A stretch of DNA of 64,000 nt, taken from positions 1,369,001 to 1,433,000 of the forward strand of contig NC_132980.1 of the NCBI RefSeq assembly GCF_047496725.1. Reading direction: 5' to 3'. The stretch is from Anoplolepis gracilipes. Taxonomy: Eukaryota; Arthropoda; Insecta; Hymenoptera; Formicidae. The notes under the pieces are model-generated. The model did no database searches, was not told where the DNA came from, and saw nothing but the letters and a program-made list of their open reading frames with translations. Both the position numbers and the translations under genes were made by a program. This document shows positions 17,303 through 28,214 of the stretch, piece by piece (position 1 is the stretch's first letter; the number at the start of each line of letters is the position of its first letter).

Positions 17303-17996
17303 TTATATAGTTATTTTTATTTTTATTTTTTAATGCGATCCCGGGTGGCACATGTTCGTTTTATGAACGTTTTATAGCGTTTTCTAGGCGCATCTTTTCG
17401 TATTGGATGCGTTTGGGGAACGTTTATGGAATGAGCAGTGCTACCTGGGATGTGTATTCCGAGTGTGAATGTCGCGTAAATTATTGCGTATCTGTCCTGC
17501 CCACAACTATCTTAATTGTCTACTTTTATTTTTATATTTATTTGCTTGCTATTGCATGCTGTGTGGGCCTATATGTTCCGAGAGTGAATGTCGCGTATAA
17601 TAATATTGTATTTTAAGCGAGTGTGAATGAGTCGTAATTGACTAATTTCTTTTTTAATAATTTTTTTTAAACCGCGTGCGCGCTCCCGGGCCTTTTTATC
17701 TTTTGACTTGCGACTGTGATAGGCCCGGGAGCGAAATGCTGTGATATGTATTATATGAATTGCCCCGGCCTGCGAACCGGGGCAATATTAATATAATATC
17801 TAAATGTACTCGCGCTCTGGGGGAGGCTGGCCCTCCCCTACCGCCTCATAGCGTTGCCCACTGGCGGGGGGGGGTTATTGTCCCCCGCCCATATATTAAT
17901 TAAGATTTGCGCGCGGCTAGAGCCGCTTTTATATTGTATTTCACCCCGGGGGGGTTCGCCCTCCCGGGGAACATTAACTGAAAATAAAATGGTTTT
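17266..17996 (+). other. 3' UTR of unit 3
   Basis: It has the same layout as the other 3' UTRs (TTTA repeats, conserved ATGTGTATTCCGAGTGTGAATG block, hairpin cluster), enlarged by the insertion at 17340-17449. The last bases before U2 are AATAAAATGGTTTT. No gene is seen. Confidence 0.75.
17340..17449. mobile_element. 110-bp palindromic MITE-like insertion in the 3' UTR of unit 3
   Basis: Other units read ...ACGATGTGTATTCC..., whereas here GCGAT is followed by 110 bp from CCCGGGTGGCAC to GTGCTACCTGGG and then ATGTGTATTCC. The two ends are imperfect terminal inverted repeats (CCCGGGTGGCAC against CCCAGGTAGCAC when the right end is reversed), and similarity continues inwards (TTATGAACGTT against CCATAAACGTT). 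AT or GAT flanks both sides as a possible target duplication. It has no coding capacity. It is a non-autonomous DNA transposon or a hairpin element, with the family unknown. Confidence 0.6.
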
Positions 17997-18143
17997 TATC
18001 TGTTCTTATCAGCTTAATATCTGATACAATCCCCATAGGGGATTCAGAATATTAAACTGATTTTTGGAACCGGGCGGGTGACCGGAGCTTGCTCCGACTC
18101 TGCCGCGGGTCGACCTGACATTGCAGTACCGTCAGGAGCGGCC
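17997..18143 (+). ncRNA. 5'-truncated U2 snRNA fragment (junction of units 3 and 4)
   Basis: It has the same sequence as the other fragments, beginning at TATCTG after a five-T run. It lies inside the duplicated block, so it is probably a copy made by array recombination and not the product of a separate insertion. Confidence 0.93.
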
Positions 18144-20025
18144 TAATAAGCCAATTAAAACATAAGTTTTCTTTTAGATTATTATATTTAACATCCTTTT
18201 TTGCAGGCTTATTAGGCCCTGACCCGTGGCCGCGCGCCCGGTTTCACTAATTAGCGGTTGTCTGAATCCCCGGGTGATCGCGCGCTTTTCGCGGAAAGAC
18301 TTAGCTCGGGGGGCGTAGCCGGAGTAATTTTTATTAATTGATAAGTTTTTTTTTTAACCCGGGAGTGTGAGTGCGTCGCGAGTGTGTCCGGCCGAGAGGC
18401 GATCGCGTAATTTATTTATTTATTAAAAAAAAAAAAACAGCGGGATTGCCCCTTTTTCTGCGAGCGAGTGTGCGTCGTCCGCGGTTGACAGGCGTCCTGT
18501 AAAGGTAGTTGCGCGGTGTTGTGACAGCTCAGTGGCACGTGGGTGCAGTGCGCGTTGATTAATTAATAATACTAATTAAATAAAGTCATTAGTGCAATTA
18601 GCGGGCCTGTCATCCGGCCCGCCGCGCGCTGCCTCCACGTGTCACAGCGTTGACATTGTTATTGTCACACACCGCGCATGTGACATTGATAGTTTTTGAA
18701 TAAATATATATGTATATTTTTCTATATCCTACCTATGACAGTTATTTATTGACCCCATTCCTTTGTAATCATAATTAGGTTTAAATCTGTATATATATTT
18801 ATTTATTTATTTATTTATTAATTATCTATCTACTTATTACTCTTAATTGTATATATGTATTAACTTGCAGCTATTTATTCTCAATCTCTTTCCTACTGTA
18901 TGTACATATATATTCATAATTTATTTATTTTCGCATTTGTATATATTTAATTATATTTAATTATATTTATTTACTTATTTTTATTTATTTCTGTACTATA
19001 TATACCCATTTATCTATATTTATTTATTTATTTCACTTTAAATTGTACATACATATTAATCTACACATAGCTAGTCATCGCATTGCTCATCGCTGCAATT
19101 TGGTCATATATGCACATTTATACATAGATATATCCAACATTATATTTACTTATTAATTATCTATTTACTCTTAGTGGTACATATATATTATCTTGCAGCT
19201 ATCTTTCTTATTCTTTTCCTACTTTATGTACATATACATTCATAATTATTAATTTTCCTAATTGTATATACTTAATTACACTTATTGACTTATTCCTTAT
19301 TTATGACTGAATTGTATATACTCATTTATTTATATTTATTTATGTTTATTTATCTACTTCATTTCAAATTGTACATATATATTAATCTTTATAAATTTAG
19401 TCATCGCTCTGCTCCTCGCTGCAACTTGATTGTATGTACACATTCTTATATTGATATATTTGCTAATACAATTATATTTCCATTCTTTACACTTGAACAT
19501 ATTTATTAACTCTATATATACAGTCACTCACATATTCTGATTTATTCAACTTAGTTATTTTTAACCTAAAACTGTCATAGATACTTAAACGTTATAAATT
19601 CTAATCGATAGACTCAACGCTGTGTGTATATTCAATAGTATCCTACGTATTTATTTCAATTCTAATGCTGACGGTATATACAATGGTTGACGTTTGTCTT
19701 TAAAGGGTGCGTATAACCTAATTACATAGATTTTTGTAACTTTGCACATTTTTCATACTTATATATCTATCACTGCATATTGACCGAAACATTCACCTAC
19801 ATATTTACTCTTAAACTATATACATACACATACATATTGATATTCATCTACTCGCAGCAATACCTAAACAGTATATACACATTCTCGCATCCAACCATAT
19901 AATTATTCACTTAAAACTAATTGCACACAACATACACACAGCTATCCACGCATTCACACGAGTCTTTCAATAAAATCGACTGCATATACATATTTGTTCT
20001 TATCTACTCTAAACAATAAAACACA
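18144..20025 (+). other. Leader of unit 4 (type B)
   Basis: No base difference from the unit 3 leader was found by eye. It contains the same truncated repeat dimer and no recognisable gene. Confidence 0.7.
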
Positions 20026-23000
20026 ATGTCACAGGACGCCCGCGTCGTCGTCATCGAGTATCCAGTGCCCGCCCGGGTGCATTGCCCGCGCTGCTGGATG
20101 ACCGCTGACGGCGTCGCGAAGTCACGCGGCGAATTTAGCGACCCGCCGCACTTAATCAAGCACCAAAAGAAATATCATGCGGGGGACACCGTGACATACA
20201 AATGCTCCATGTGCGAATACATGGGGCAAGGGAGATATCCCCTCAAATCGGTTAAATCGCATTTTGAAAAAAGTCACGGTGTTCCCGCTGCGGCGGGTCG
20301 CAACGCGGATGACGCACACACTAACAATACTGCCGGCGGGCCATCTTCTTCGGGTGCGCGTCCAAGGGCGATGGGCGCTGCCCCGCCGTCGACGTCTGCC
20401 GCTGGAGCTTCGTCGCGAAGCCGAGCGTCATCCTCGCGGCAACCCAGTCTCACGTTCTCCGCATCGGCGCCGACACCTGCACAAACAACGACAGGAGTGA
20501 GTTCACGGGCAACACCACCAGCCACGACCACATCGGCGCCAACGAGGAGATCTCCCTCCTACGCGGCCGTCACTGCAGCGGGGCCGACGACAAACCCACC
20601 ATCGTCGTCGGCCGCCGCAAACACCACGCGCACAACAACACCAACGTTGACAGGAAGGACGGCCGCCATTACGTGCACCGCGAGCGCCGCGCCGCGCGCG
20701 GCCGCCGCCGGCGCAATAAAGGCGCATCCGCAACCTCAAGGCGGATCCACAGCACAGCGCGGCGCAGCCAATAGGAAGCGTCCGTCTCCCGCGTCCAGAG
20801 AGGCGCGAATTCCGACTCCCACGTCATCGGGGGGAGGGCCGGCGACCACCAGGAGGCCCTCCGTGACCCCGCCGACCACCACCAGCACGGCGGGGACGTC
20901 CAGGAGTCGGAGATCGCAGAGCGTGCCTCTCGAGAAGAGCGGCGCTACCAGACCGACACGCGTGCCCCCCAGGAGGTCACCAGGAGCCGCCGCCGACTTT
21001 TCACCATCCTTCGGCGGCGGGGGGGGCACACGAAGGAGGACACCCGAGAAAACACCGCCAACCACCATCCAGGCAGGACCCACCACAAGGAGCAGGACTC
21101 GGGCGTCCAGCGTGTCGGTCGAGAAGACCGCGCGGGAGACGAGGTCCCTGGCCAGGTCATCGGCCAGGGCGGCACCGCGGGCGCCACCGGGTAGGACGAC
21201 GTCTACCAGGAGAAACCCGGAGGCGCGGCCGGTGACGACCACCTCCGCCGGCACCGCGGTGCGGAATCTAAGCGCCGCGCTATCGACGTCGCGGAGCATT
21301 GGGAGGGCACAGGGGCCGGCGAGGACGTCGCCCCTGCAGCGCGGGACCCCGCCCTCCCAGAGGAGCCCCGCCGCATCGCCGACCATCTGCGTGTGCGGCG
21401 CGGTGTCTCCTCAACCTCCACAGACATCGGAGATGCCCGCGACGTCGATGCCCGCCACGTTGTCGACCAACACGGTGACAACCACTACATGCGGGTCCCC
21501 CGTGATGTCCACGGGGTATACCGCGGGGAGAAGGAGCACGCCGCTCCGTCCCTCCCCCCTCCCGACCATCCTGGAGGTGTCACCGTGTGAGGTCGACGTG
21601 CGGATGCGCCGGGACATGAGGACGCCGGACGAGGTGCACCGAGGAGCATCCCCAAGGACATCGGGGGAGGAGGGAGACCCAGAGGGATGGTGGACGAGCC
21701 TGGGAAGAAGAGCGGGGCGTCGGCGGAGCGACGACTCCGTACAAAGTGTCAGCCCGGCGGCGGCGGGGCCGCGGCAGTCGCCCGTCTCGCCCATGACGCC
21801 GGCGAACATAAGTGAAAGTGACGCTTTGAACTTGATTCGACCGTGCTCGGTGGTGCTGGAGCGGACCAGTGTTCGGTCCGTTGCGAGCGTTCCAGCGGGG
21901 CTCGCCGCGATCGTCGCATCCCGGAGGATCAACGCGGGAGGAGCACCGGGTCATCGGCGTATTGAAGACGGAGCAGCAGGACATCCGAGTGGGTCCGCGA
22001 GCGTCCGCGGTGTCATGGGCCGTCGGCGGGGAGCAACCGTAGCCGGCGGCGCGGGAGCGAGTGAGATGACACCGCCGAGTCGAGCCCTAAGCGGGGGCGG
22101 GGAGCACCGCCGGGGTCCGCGGCGCGCTCCCGGCCCGACGGGTCGGCGGCCCGCCGACCTACCGGCCCCTGCTGCTGCCGCGAGGCAGTACAGGGGGGCA
22201 CGACTGGTCGTGCGGGACGTGCTGACACGGCGGGCCGGGGACGTTGCCTCGCTCGCTGACCTCGAGGAATACGCGGCCTTGGTCGCTGACTTCCTCGGGG
22301 GAGGTGCGGCGGGGGTGGCCAGCGGCGGTGCTCCCGGCGCCCGTGACCGTCCGGGTCGGTCGCGTGAGGCGCGGGGGCGGCGGGGCGGGGGGGCCGCCCC
22401 AGCGAGAGACGACGCCAGAAATCGAAGGGGGCCGGCACCGGCCGGTCCCTCGCAGTCGGGAGAAGGACGCGGAGACTGGGTGCGCGAAGCGACTCGTCTA
22501 CAGGCGCTGTACCGGGTGAACCGACGTCGTGCGGTCCGAGAGGTGCTGCAGGGGCCCGCAGAATTCTGCCAAGTGCCGAAGGAGCGGGTCCAGGCGTACT
22601 TCGAGGACCTATATCGCGGAGGGGAACCTATGGGCAGCGTCGACGACGAAGTCGTGGAGTGCGCTGACCCCTTGGCCGTTGAGGAGGCCGCGCGCCTGCT
22701 CGATCCGTTCGCGGAGCGAATAGTTGGCCGTCGGCTCCGGCGTATGAATAACTCTGCGCCGGGTCCCGACGGTATCAGCTATAAGGACCTCCGCGAATCG
22801 GATCCGGGCGCGCGACTCCTCACCGCTCTATTTAACATCTGTCAGCGGCTCGAGGCAGTTCCCGCGTCCTGGAAGACCTCCAACACAGTGTTGGTGTATA
22901 AAAAAGGCAACCGGGAAATGTTAGAGAACTGGCGTCCTCTCGCGCTGGGTGATACGGTCCCCAAACTTTACGCCGCGCTCGTCGCTGATCGTCTGACCGA

Positions 23001-25179
23001 CTGGGCGGTCAGTAACAACAAACTTAGCCGGGCGCAGAAGGGATTCCTAAGGGACGAGGGGTGCTACGAGCATAACTTCGTCCTGCAGGAAATCCTGACT
23101 GATGCCCGGCGGACTCGGCGGCAGGCGGTCGTCGCATGGCTGGATCTTTCCAACGCGTTTGGCTCGATCCCGCATGCGACGATCCGCCGCGCGCTCATTC
23201 GCTCCGGCGTGCCGGGGGGCCTCGTCAATATATGGAACTCCATGTATGACGGGTGCTCCACGCGGGTGCGAACTGCCGAGGGCTACACCGCGCCTGTCCC
23301 GATTCGCTCGGGCGTGCGACAGGGGTGTCCGCTTAGCCCGGTAGTATTTGACCTCGCTATCGACTCGGTACTGCGCGCAGTCACCGATGTCGATGCGGGG
23401 TTCGATCTACTGGGCTATCGCTTTAACACCTTCGCGTACGCGGACGACATAGCCCTTGTCGCTGAAACGCCCGAGGGAATGCGGCGGCTTCTCGCCGTCG
23501 CGGAGCTCGAAGCATCGTCGGTGGGGTTGCGGTTCAACCCTGCGAAATGCGCCACCCTGCACATCGGTGCAGGAGTGGTCGGCAGGGTCCTACCGACGAC
23601 CTTCGAGATCCAGGGGCAGCCCGTTCGTCACCTGGCAGACGGCGAGCCTTACTTTCATCTCGGAGTCCCGACCGGCTTCTCGGTCGACCAGACTCCATAT
23701 GTCACCATCGGAGGCCTCCTGGAGGATCTTCGGGCGGTTGACCGCGCTCTCCTCGCCCCGTGGCAGAAGATAGAGACACTGGCTACTAACATCCTGCCAC
23801 GCGTCGACTTTCTGCTGCGGGGAGCCGCAGTGGAGAAACGCCCCCTCAAAACCGTAGACTTGGAGATCCGGCGGGTTGCCAAGGCCTGGCTCAACCTCCC
23901 GCAGAGGGCCAGCGCGGAAGTGGTCTACCTCCCTCCCAAACGGGGGGGTTGTGGGCTACTTCCGATGTCTGACCTCGCGGACGTCCTGTCCGTCGCGCAC
24001 GCCTTCCGTATGCTTACGGCTGGCGACGAGACGGTCAGGGGGCTCGCGTGGGCGTCTCTGCGGGGAGTTGTGGCCAGGCGTATTGGGGGCCCGCCATCGG
24101 GCGAAGATTTAGCTGCCTTCCTCTCGGGTTCGCTCGAGGGGAGGCTTCGCGACGGAGGGGAGCGCTCCCTGTGGTCGAGGGCTCGGAACGCCGCCCGGAG
24201 GCAGTCCGAAAGGTTGTCTCTTCGGTGGCGATGGAGCGGGCCGACCGAGGAGTTGGTCGTGGAGTGCAGGGGTACGCCCATAGGGGACACGGTAAAAGTC
24301 CCACCTGGTGCTCGTGCCCAGGTGGTGACCCGTCTGCGCTCAGCGGTGGCGGCATTTTACGCGTCAACGCTTTTGGCCAAACCGGACCAGGGGAAGGTGT
24401 TCGAGGTGTCGTCGCGGGCTGGGGTGAGCAATCACTTCGTCCGCGGCGGCAGCTTCACCCGCTTCGCCGACTGGCGCTTTATCCACCGCGCGCGCCTGGA
24501 CGTCCTCCCCCTAAACGGCGCTCGTCGCTGGGGGGAGGCGGACCGAAGATGTCGGCGATGCGGGTTGGCGGCCGAGACCCTTCCCCACGTTATCAACCAC
24601 TGTGGGGTCCATTCTGCCGCCATTCAGCTGAGGCACGACGCCGTGCTGCACAGGCTCCGTAAGGCTTGCCGTATGCCCGGTGAAAAACGGGTAAACCAGC
24701 GGGTCGGGGGGGTCGACGGGGAACTTGGGGAGCTACGACCTGATCTCGTGATCAGGCACGAGCCCTCCAAGTGTGTCGTCATTTGCGACATCACGGTGCC
24801 CTTTGAAAACCGCTGGAGGTCGTTTGAGGAGGCCAGGGCGAGGAAAATTGCCAAGTACTCGCCCTTGGCGGAAGCGCTCCAGCGCGAAGGGTACCGTGTC
24901 GTCGTGACGGCCTTCGTCGTCGGCTCCCTCGGCTCGTGGGATCCGGCCAACGAGGCGGTGCTGCGGACGTTGCATATTGGCAGTGCGTACGCCTCTATGC
25001 TGCGCCGCCTCGTTGTCTCGGATACCATTCGCTGGTCGCGGGACGTTTACGTGGAACACGTGTCCGGCGTGCGCCAGTACGCCGCTCCTTCCCGTCCCTC
25101 TGGTGATGGGGTGCTCGCGACACCCTCCCGAGCGGTTCGCCGGCGTTGGCCCGCCGGCAGAAACGGCAGTGTTGCCTAA
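20026..25179 (+). CDS. Full-length retrotransposon polyprotein, unit 4 (type B)
   Basis: The translation of 1717 residues is identical to that of unit 3, including all private type B residues, and overlapping frames on both strands also match. Synonymous positions are therefore unchanged too. Such complete identity over a full ORF, next to several percent divergence from neighbours, points to a very recent duplication by unequal exchange, or to an assembly duplication. The RT, knuckle and endonuclease residues are intact at the same numbers as in unit 3. Confidence 0.95.
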   Translation: MSQDARVVVIEYPVPARVHCPRCWMTADGVAKSRGEFSDPPHLIKHQKKYHAGDTVTYKCSMCEYMGQGRYPLKSVKSHFEKSHGVPAAAGRNADDAHTNNTAGGPSSSGARPRAMGAAPPSTSAAGASSRSRASSSRQPSLTFSASAPTPAQTTTGVSSRATPPATTTSAPTRRSPSYAAVTAAGPTTNPPSSSAAANTTRTTTPTLTGRTAAITCTASAAPRAAAAGAIKAHPQPQGGSTAQRGAANRKRPSPASREARIPTPTSSGGGPATTRRPSVTPPTTTSTAGTSRSRRSQSVPLEKSGATRPTRVPPRRSPGAAADFSPSFGGGGGTRRRTPEKTPPTTIQAGPTTRSRTRASSVSVEKTARETRSLARSSARAAPRAPPGRTTSTRRNPEARPVTTTSAGTAVRNLSAALSTSRSIGRAQGPARTSPLQRGTPPSQRSPAASPTICVCGAVSPQPPQTSEMPATSMPATLSTNTVTTTTCGSPVMSTGYTAGRRSTPLRPSPLPTILEVSPCEVDVRMRRDMRTPDEVHRGASPRTSGEEGDPEGWWTSLGRRAGRRRSDDSVQSVSPAAAGPRQSPVSPMTPANISESDALNLIRPCSVVLERTSVRSVASVPAGLAAIVASRRINAGGAPGHRRIEDGAAGHPSGSASVRGVMGRRRGATVAGGAGASEMTPPSRALSGGGEHRRGPRRAPGPTGRRPADLPAPAAAARQYRGARLVVRDVLTRRAGDVASLADLEEYAALVADFLGGGAAGVASGGAPGARDRPGRSREARGRRGGGAAPARDDARNRRGPAPAGPSQSGEGRGDWVREATRLQALYRVNRRRAVREVLQGPAEFCQVPKERVQAYFEDLYRGGEPMGSVDDEVVECADPLAVEEAARLLDPFAERIVGRRLRRMNNSAPGPDGISYKDLRESDPGARLLTALFNICQRLEAVPASWKTSNTVLVYKKGNREMLENWRPLALGDTVPKLYAALVADRLTDWAVSNNKLSRAQKGFLRDEGCYEHNFVLQEILTDARRTRRQAVVAWLDLSNAFGSIPHATIRRALIRSGVPGGLVNIWNSMYDGCSTRVRTAEGYTAPVPIRSGVRQGCPLSPVVFDLAIDSVLRAVTDVDAGFDLLGYRFNTFAYADDIALVAETPEGMRRLLAVAELEASSVGLRFNPAKCATLHIGAGVVGRVLPTTFEIQGQPVRHLADGEPYFHLGVPTGFSVDQTPYVTIGGLLEDLRAVDRALLAPWQKIETLATNILPRVDFLLRGAAVEKRPLKTVDLEIRRVAKAWLNLPQRASAEVVYLPPKRGGCGLLPMSDLADVLSVAHAFRMLTAGDETVRGLAWASLRGVVARRIGGPPSGEDLAAFLSGSLEGRLRDGGERSLWSRARNAARRQSERLSLRWRWSGPTEELVVECRGTPIGDTVKVPPGARAQVVTRLRSAVAAFYASTLLAKPDQGKVFEVSSRAGVSNHFVRGGSFTRFADWRFIHRARLDVLPLNGARRWGEADRRCRRCGLAAETLPHVINHCGVHSAAIQLRHDAVLHRLRKACRMPGEKRVNQRVGGVDGELGELRPDLVIRHEPSKCVVICDITVPFENRWRSFEEARARKIAKYSPLAEALQREGYRVVVTAFVVGSLGSWDPANEAVLRTLHIGSAYASMLRRLVVSDTIRWSRDVYVEHVSGVRQYAAPSRPSGDGVLATPSRAVRRRWPAGRNGSVA

Positions 25180-25184
25180 TTTAG

Positions 25185-25216
<32 letters not shown>

Positions 25217-25910
25217 TTATATAGTTATTTTTATTTTTATTTTTTAATGCGATCCCGGGTGGCACATGTTCGTTTTATGAACGTTTTATAGCGTTTTCTA
25301 GGCGCATCTTTTCGTATTGGATGCGTTTGGGGAACGTTTATGGAATGAGCAGTGCTACCTGGGATGTGTATTCCGAGTGTGAATGTCGCGTAAATTATTG
25401 CGTATCTGTCCTGCCCACAACTATCTTAATTGTCTACTTTTATTTTTATATTTATTTGCTTGCTATTGCATGCTGTGTGGGCCTATATGTTCCGAGAGTG
25501 AATGTCGCGTATAATAATATTGTATTTTAAGCGAGTGTGAATGAGTCGTAATTGACTAATTTCTTTTTTAATAATTTTTTTTAAACCGCGTGCGCGCTCC
25601 CGGGCCTTTTTATCTTTTGACTTGCGACTGTGATAGGCCCGGGAGCGAAATGCTGTGATATGTATTATATGAATTGCCCCGGCCTGCGAACCGGGGCAAT
25701 ATTAATATAATATCTAAATGTACTCGCGCTCTGGGGGAGGCTGGCCCTCCCCTACCGCCTCATAGCGTTGCCCACTGGCGGGGGGGGGTTATTGTCCCCC
25801 GCCCATATATTAATTAAGATTTGCGCGCGGCTAGAGCCGCTTTTATATTGTATTTCACCCCGGGGGGGTTCGCCCTCCCGGGGAACATTAACTGAAAATA
25901 AAATGGTTTT
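25180..25910 (+). other. 3' UTR of unit 4
   Basis: It is the same as the 3' UTR of unit 3, including the palindromic insertion. No gene is seen. Confidence 0.75.
25254..25363. mobile_element. 110-bp palindromic MITE-like insertion in the 3' UTR of unit 4
   Basis: This is the same insertion, at the same position and with the same flanks as in unit 3. Sharing of a secondary insertion shows that units 3 and 4 descend from one copy by DNA duplication. Confidence 0.6.
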
Positions 25911-26057
25911 TATCTGTTCTTATCAGCTTAATATCTGATACAATCCCCATAGGGGATTCAGAATATTAAACTGATTTTTGGAACCGGGCGGGTGACCGGA
26001 GCTTGCTCCGACTCTGCCGCGGGTCGACCTGACATTGCAGTACCGTCAGGAGCGGCC
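25911..26057 (+). ncRNA. 5'-truncated U2 snRNA fragment (junction of units 4 and 5)
   Basis: It is unchanged from the other fragments. The inverted-repeat loop downstream is still type B, so the switch from type B to type A lies further on, around 26260-26400. Confidence 0.93.
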
Positions 26058-28214
26058 TAATAAGCCAATTAAAACATAAGTTTTCTTTTAGATTATTATA
26101 TTTAACATCCTTTTTTGCAGGCTTATTAGGCCCTGACCCGTGGCCGCGCGCCCGGTTTCACTAATTAGCGGTTGTCTGAATCCCCGGGTGATCGCGCGCT
26201 TTTCGCGGAAAGACTTAGCTCGGGGGGCGTAGCCGGAGTAATTTTTATTAATTGATAAGTTTTTTTTTTTAACCCGGGAGTGTGAGTGCGTCGCGAGTGT
26301 GTCCGGCCGAGAGGCGATCGCGTAATTTATTTATTTATTAAAAAAAAAACAGCGGGATTGCCCCTTTTTCTGCGAGCGAGTGTGCGTCAACCGCGGTTGA
26401 CAGGCGTCCTGTAAAGGTAATTGCGCGGTGTTGTGACAGCTCAGTGGCGCGTGGGTGCAGTGCGCGTCTATTAATTAATAGTATTAATTAAATTAAAGTC
26501 ATTTAGTGCAATTAGCGGGCCTGTCATCCGGCCCGCCACGCGCTGCCTCCACGTGTCACAGCGTTGACATTGTTATTGTCACACGCCGCGCATGTGACAT
26601 TGACATTTGTGTTGAATAAATATATGTATGCCCTTATATGTTGCCTGTGACATTTATTTATTATCCTATTCCCTCATAATTATAAATAAAAATTAATCTG
26701 TATTTATATTTATCTACTTATTTGCTAACTATTTATTTACTTATTTAATATCAGTCTTAATTGTATATGTATTAACTTGCAGCTATCACTTCTTATTGTC
26801 TCCAATTGTATGTACACATAAATATTCAGAATTATTTATTCTATTAATTGTATATATCTAATTATATTTATTTATTTATTACTATTTATTTATACTTAGT
26901 CCGGAATTGTATATACTCATTTACCTATATTTATTCATTTATTTATCTGTAAGTTGTACATACATATAAACTCATACATAGTTAGTCATCGCTTTGGTCT
27001 TCGCTGCAATTTGACTGCATATGCACACTTTTACATTGACATATTCTTTTTTTTTATAATTATATCCTTATTCTATTTCACCTATATTTATTTATCAATA
27101 TTACATAAACAGCCATTCATATATTCTTGATTATTTTACTTATTTATTGTAACTGTCATAAGGTACTTAAATACTATAAATCCTAATTGAGAGATTCAAC
27201 GCTGTGGGTATTGACATCTTTGTTGAATAGATATATGTATCTATTTCTACATGTTATCTATGACGGCCATTTATTGATTCCATTCCCTTATAATTATAAC
27301 TTAAAATCAATCTGTATATATATCTATCTATTTATGAATCATTTATTTATTTTCAATTGTATATATATACCAACTGGCAGCTATCTACTATTTTTTATTC
27401 TTTTTCTTACTGTATGTGCACATAGACACAGTCATAATTACTCACTTCCTTAATTGTGTGTATCTAATTATATCTATCTATTTATGGCTATTTATTTCTG
27501 AATTGTATATATCCATTTAGCTATAGTTACTTATTTATTACTTTCTAAACTGTACATACATATTAATTTATACAATTCTAGTCATCGCTCTGATTATCGC
27601 TGCAGTCTGATCATATGTACACACTTTTATATTAACATATTTATTATTATAATTATAATTATAACTCTTATTCTTTCTTACTATATCTATCTATTTATAC
27701 TATATATACAGTCACTCGCATATTCCTAATCATTTAATTTACTTATTTTTAAAACTGTCATAGATTCTTAAACGCTATAACTTCACATTGATAGACTCAA
27801 CGCTGCGTGTATATTTTACTTTATCTAACTGATTTATCTCAATTTTGATGCTGGTGGTGTATGCAGTGTTTTACATCTGTTATTGAAGGTACTTGTACTC
27901 TTTAATATCTAATCTCTATAATTTTTACATATTTCTGACGACTTTTATATAACCTTATGTCCATCGTTGAGTGGTACACACACAGATTCCTTTATATACA
28001 ATCTTTTACACATTTATTATTCGATTGGTCACTCAAATATACTTGCATACATCCACTCGCAGCAGTAACTCAAATGTATATTCACATCCACGCAAATAAT
28101 TAATCACTACTTCACATTTACATATACACGCAGCTATTTACACATTTACATACCCACACGAGTCTCGCTTGCATACATATATTTGTTCTTATTTACTCTA
28201 ATCTATAATCTAGA
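26058..28214 (+). other. Leader of unit 5 (type A)
   Basis: From about 26270 on it follows the unit 2 leader nearly base for base, differing mainly in A and T run lengths. It keeps the full dimer of 600-bp repeats (26607-27809). No gene is seen; the AT-rich open frames are compositional. Confidence 0.7.
26607..27809 (+). repeat. Dimer of about 600-bp direct repeats, unit 5 leader
   Basis: It has the same two-copy arrangement as 2700-3905, with GTTGAATA at about 26611 and 27219 and CAACGCTG at about 27198 and 27799. Confidence 0.72.

Larger units (their letters stand above)
10230..17996 (+). mobile_element. Unit 3: complete U2-targeted non-LTR retrotransposon, type B
   Basis: This unit is complete, with a short leader (1882 bp), a 1717-codon ORF and a long 3' UTR (731 bp) that carries a 110-bp palindromic insertion. 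It is repeated without visible change as unit 4, exactly 7914 bp downstream. Confidence 0.93.
18144..25910 (+). mobile_element. Unit 4: complete U2-targeted non-LTR retrotransposon, type B, duplicate of unit 3
   Basis: Leader, ORF and 3' UTR match unit 3 at a constant offset of 7914 bp. The match runs from 17997 to about 26269 and is first broken by a T-run length difference (10 against 11 T). Beyond that point the sequence switches to the type A leader of unit 5. Confidence 0.92.
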
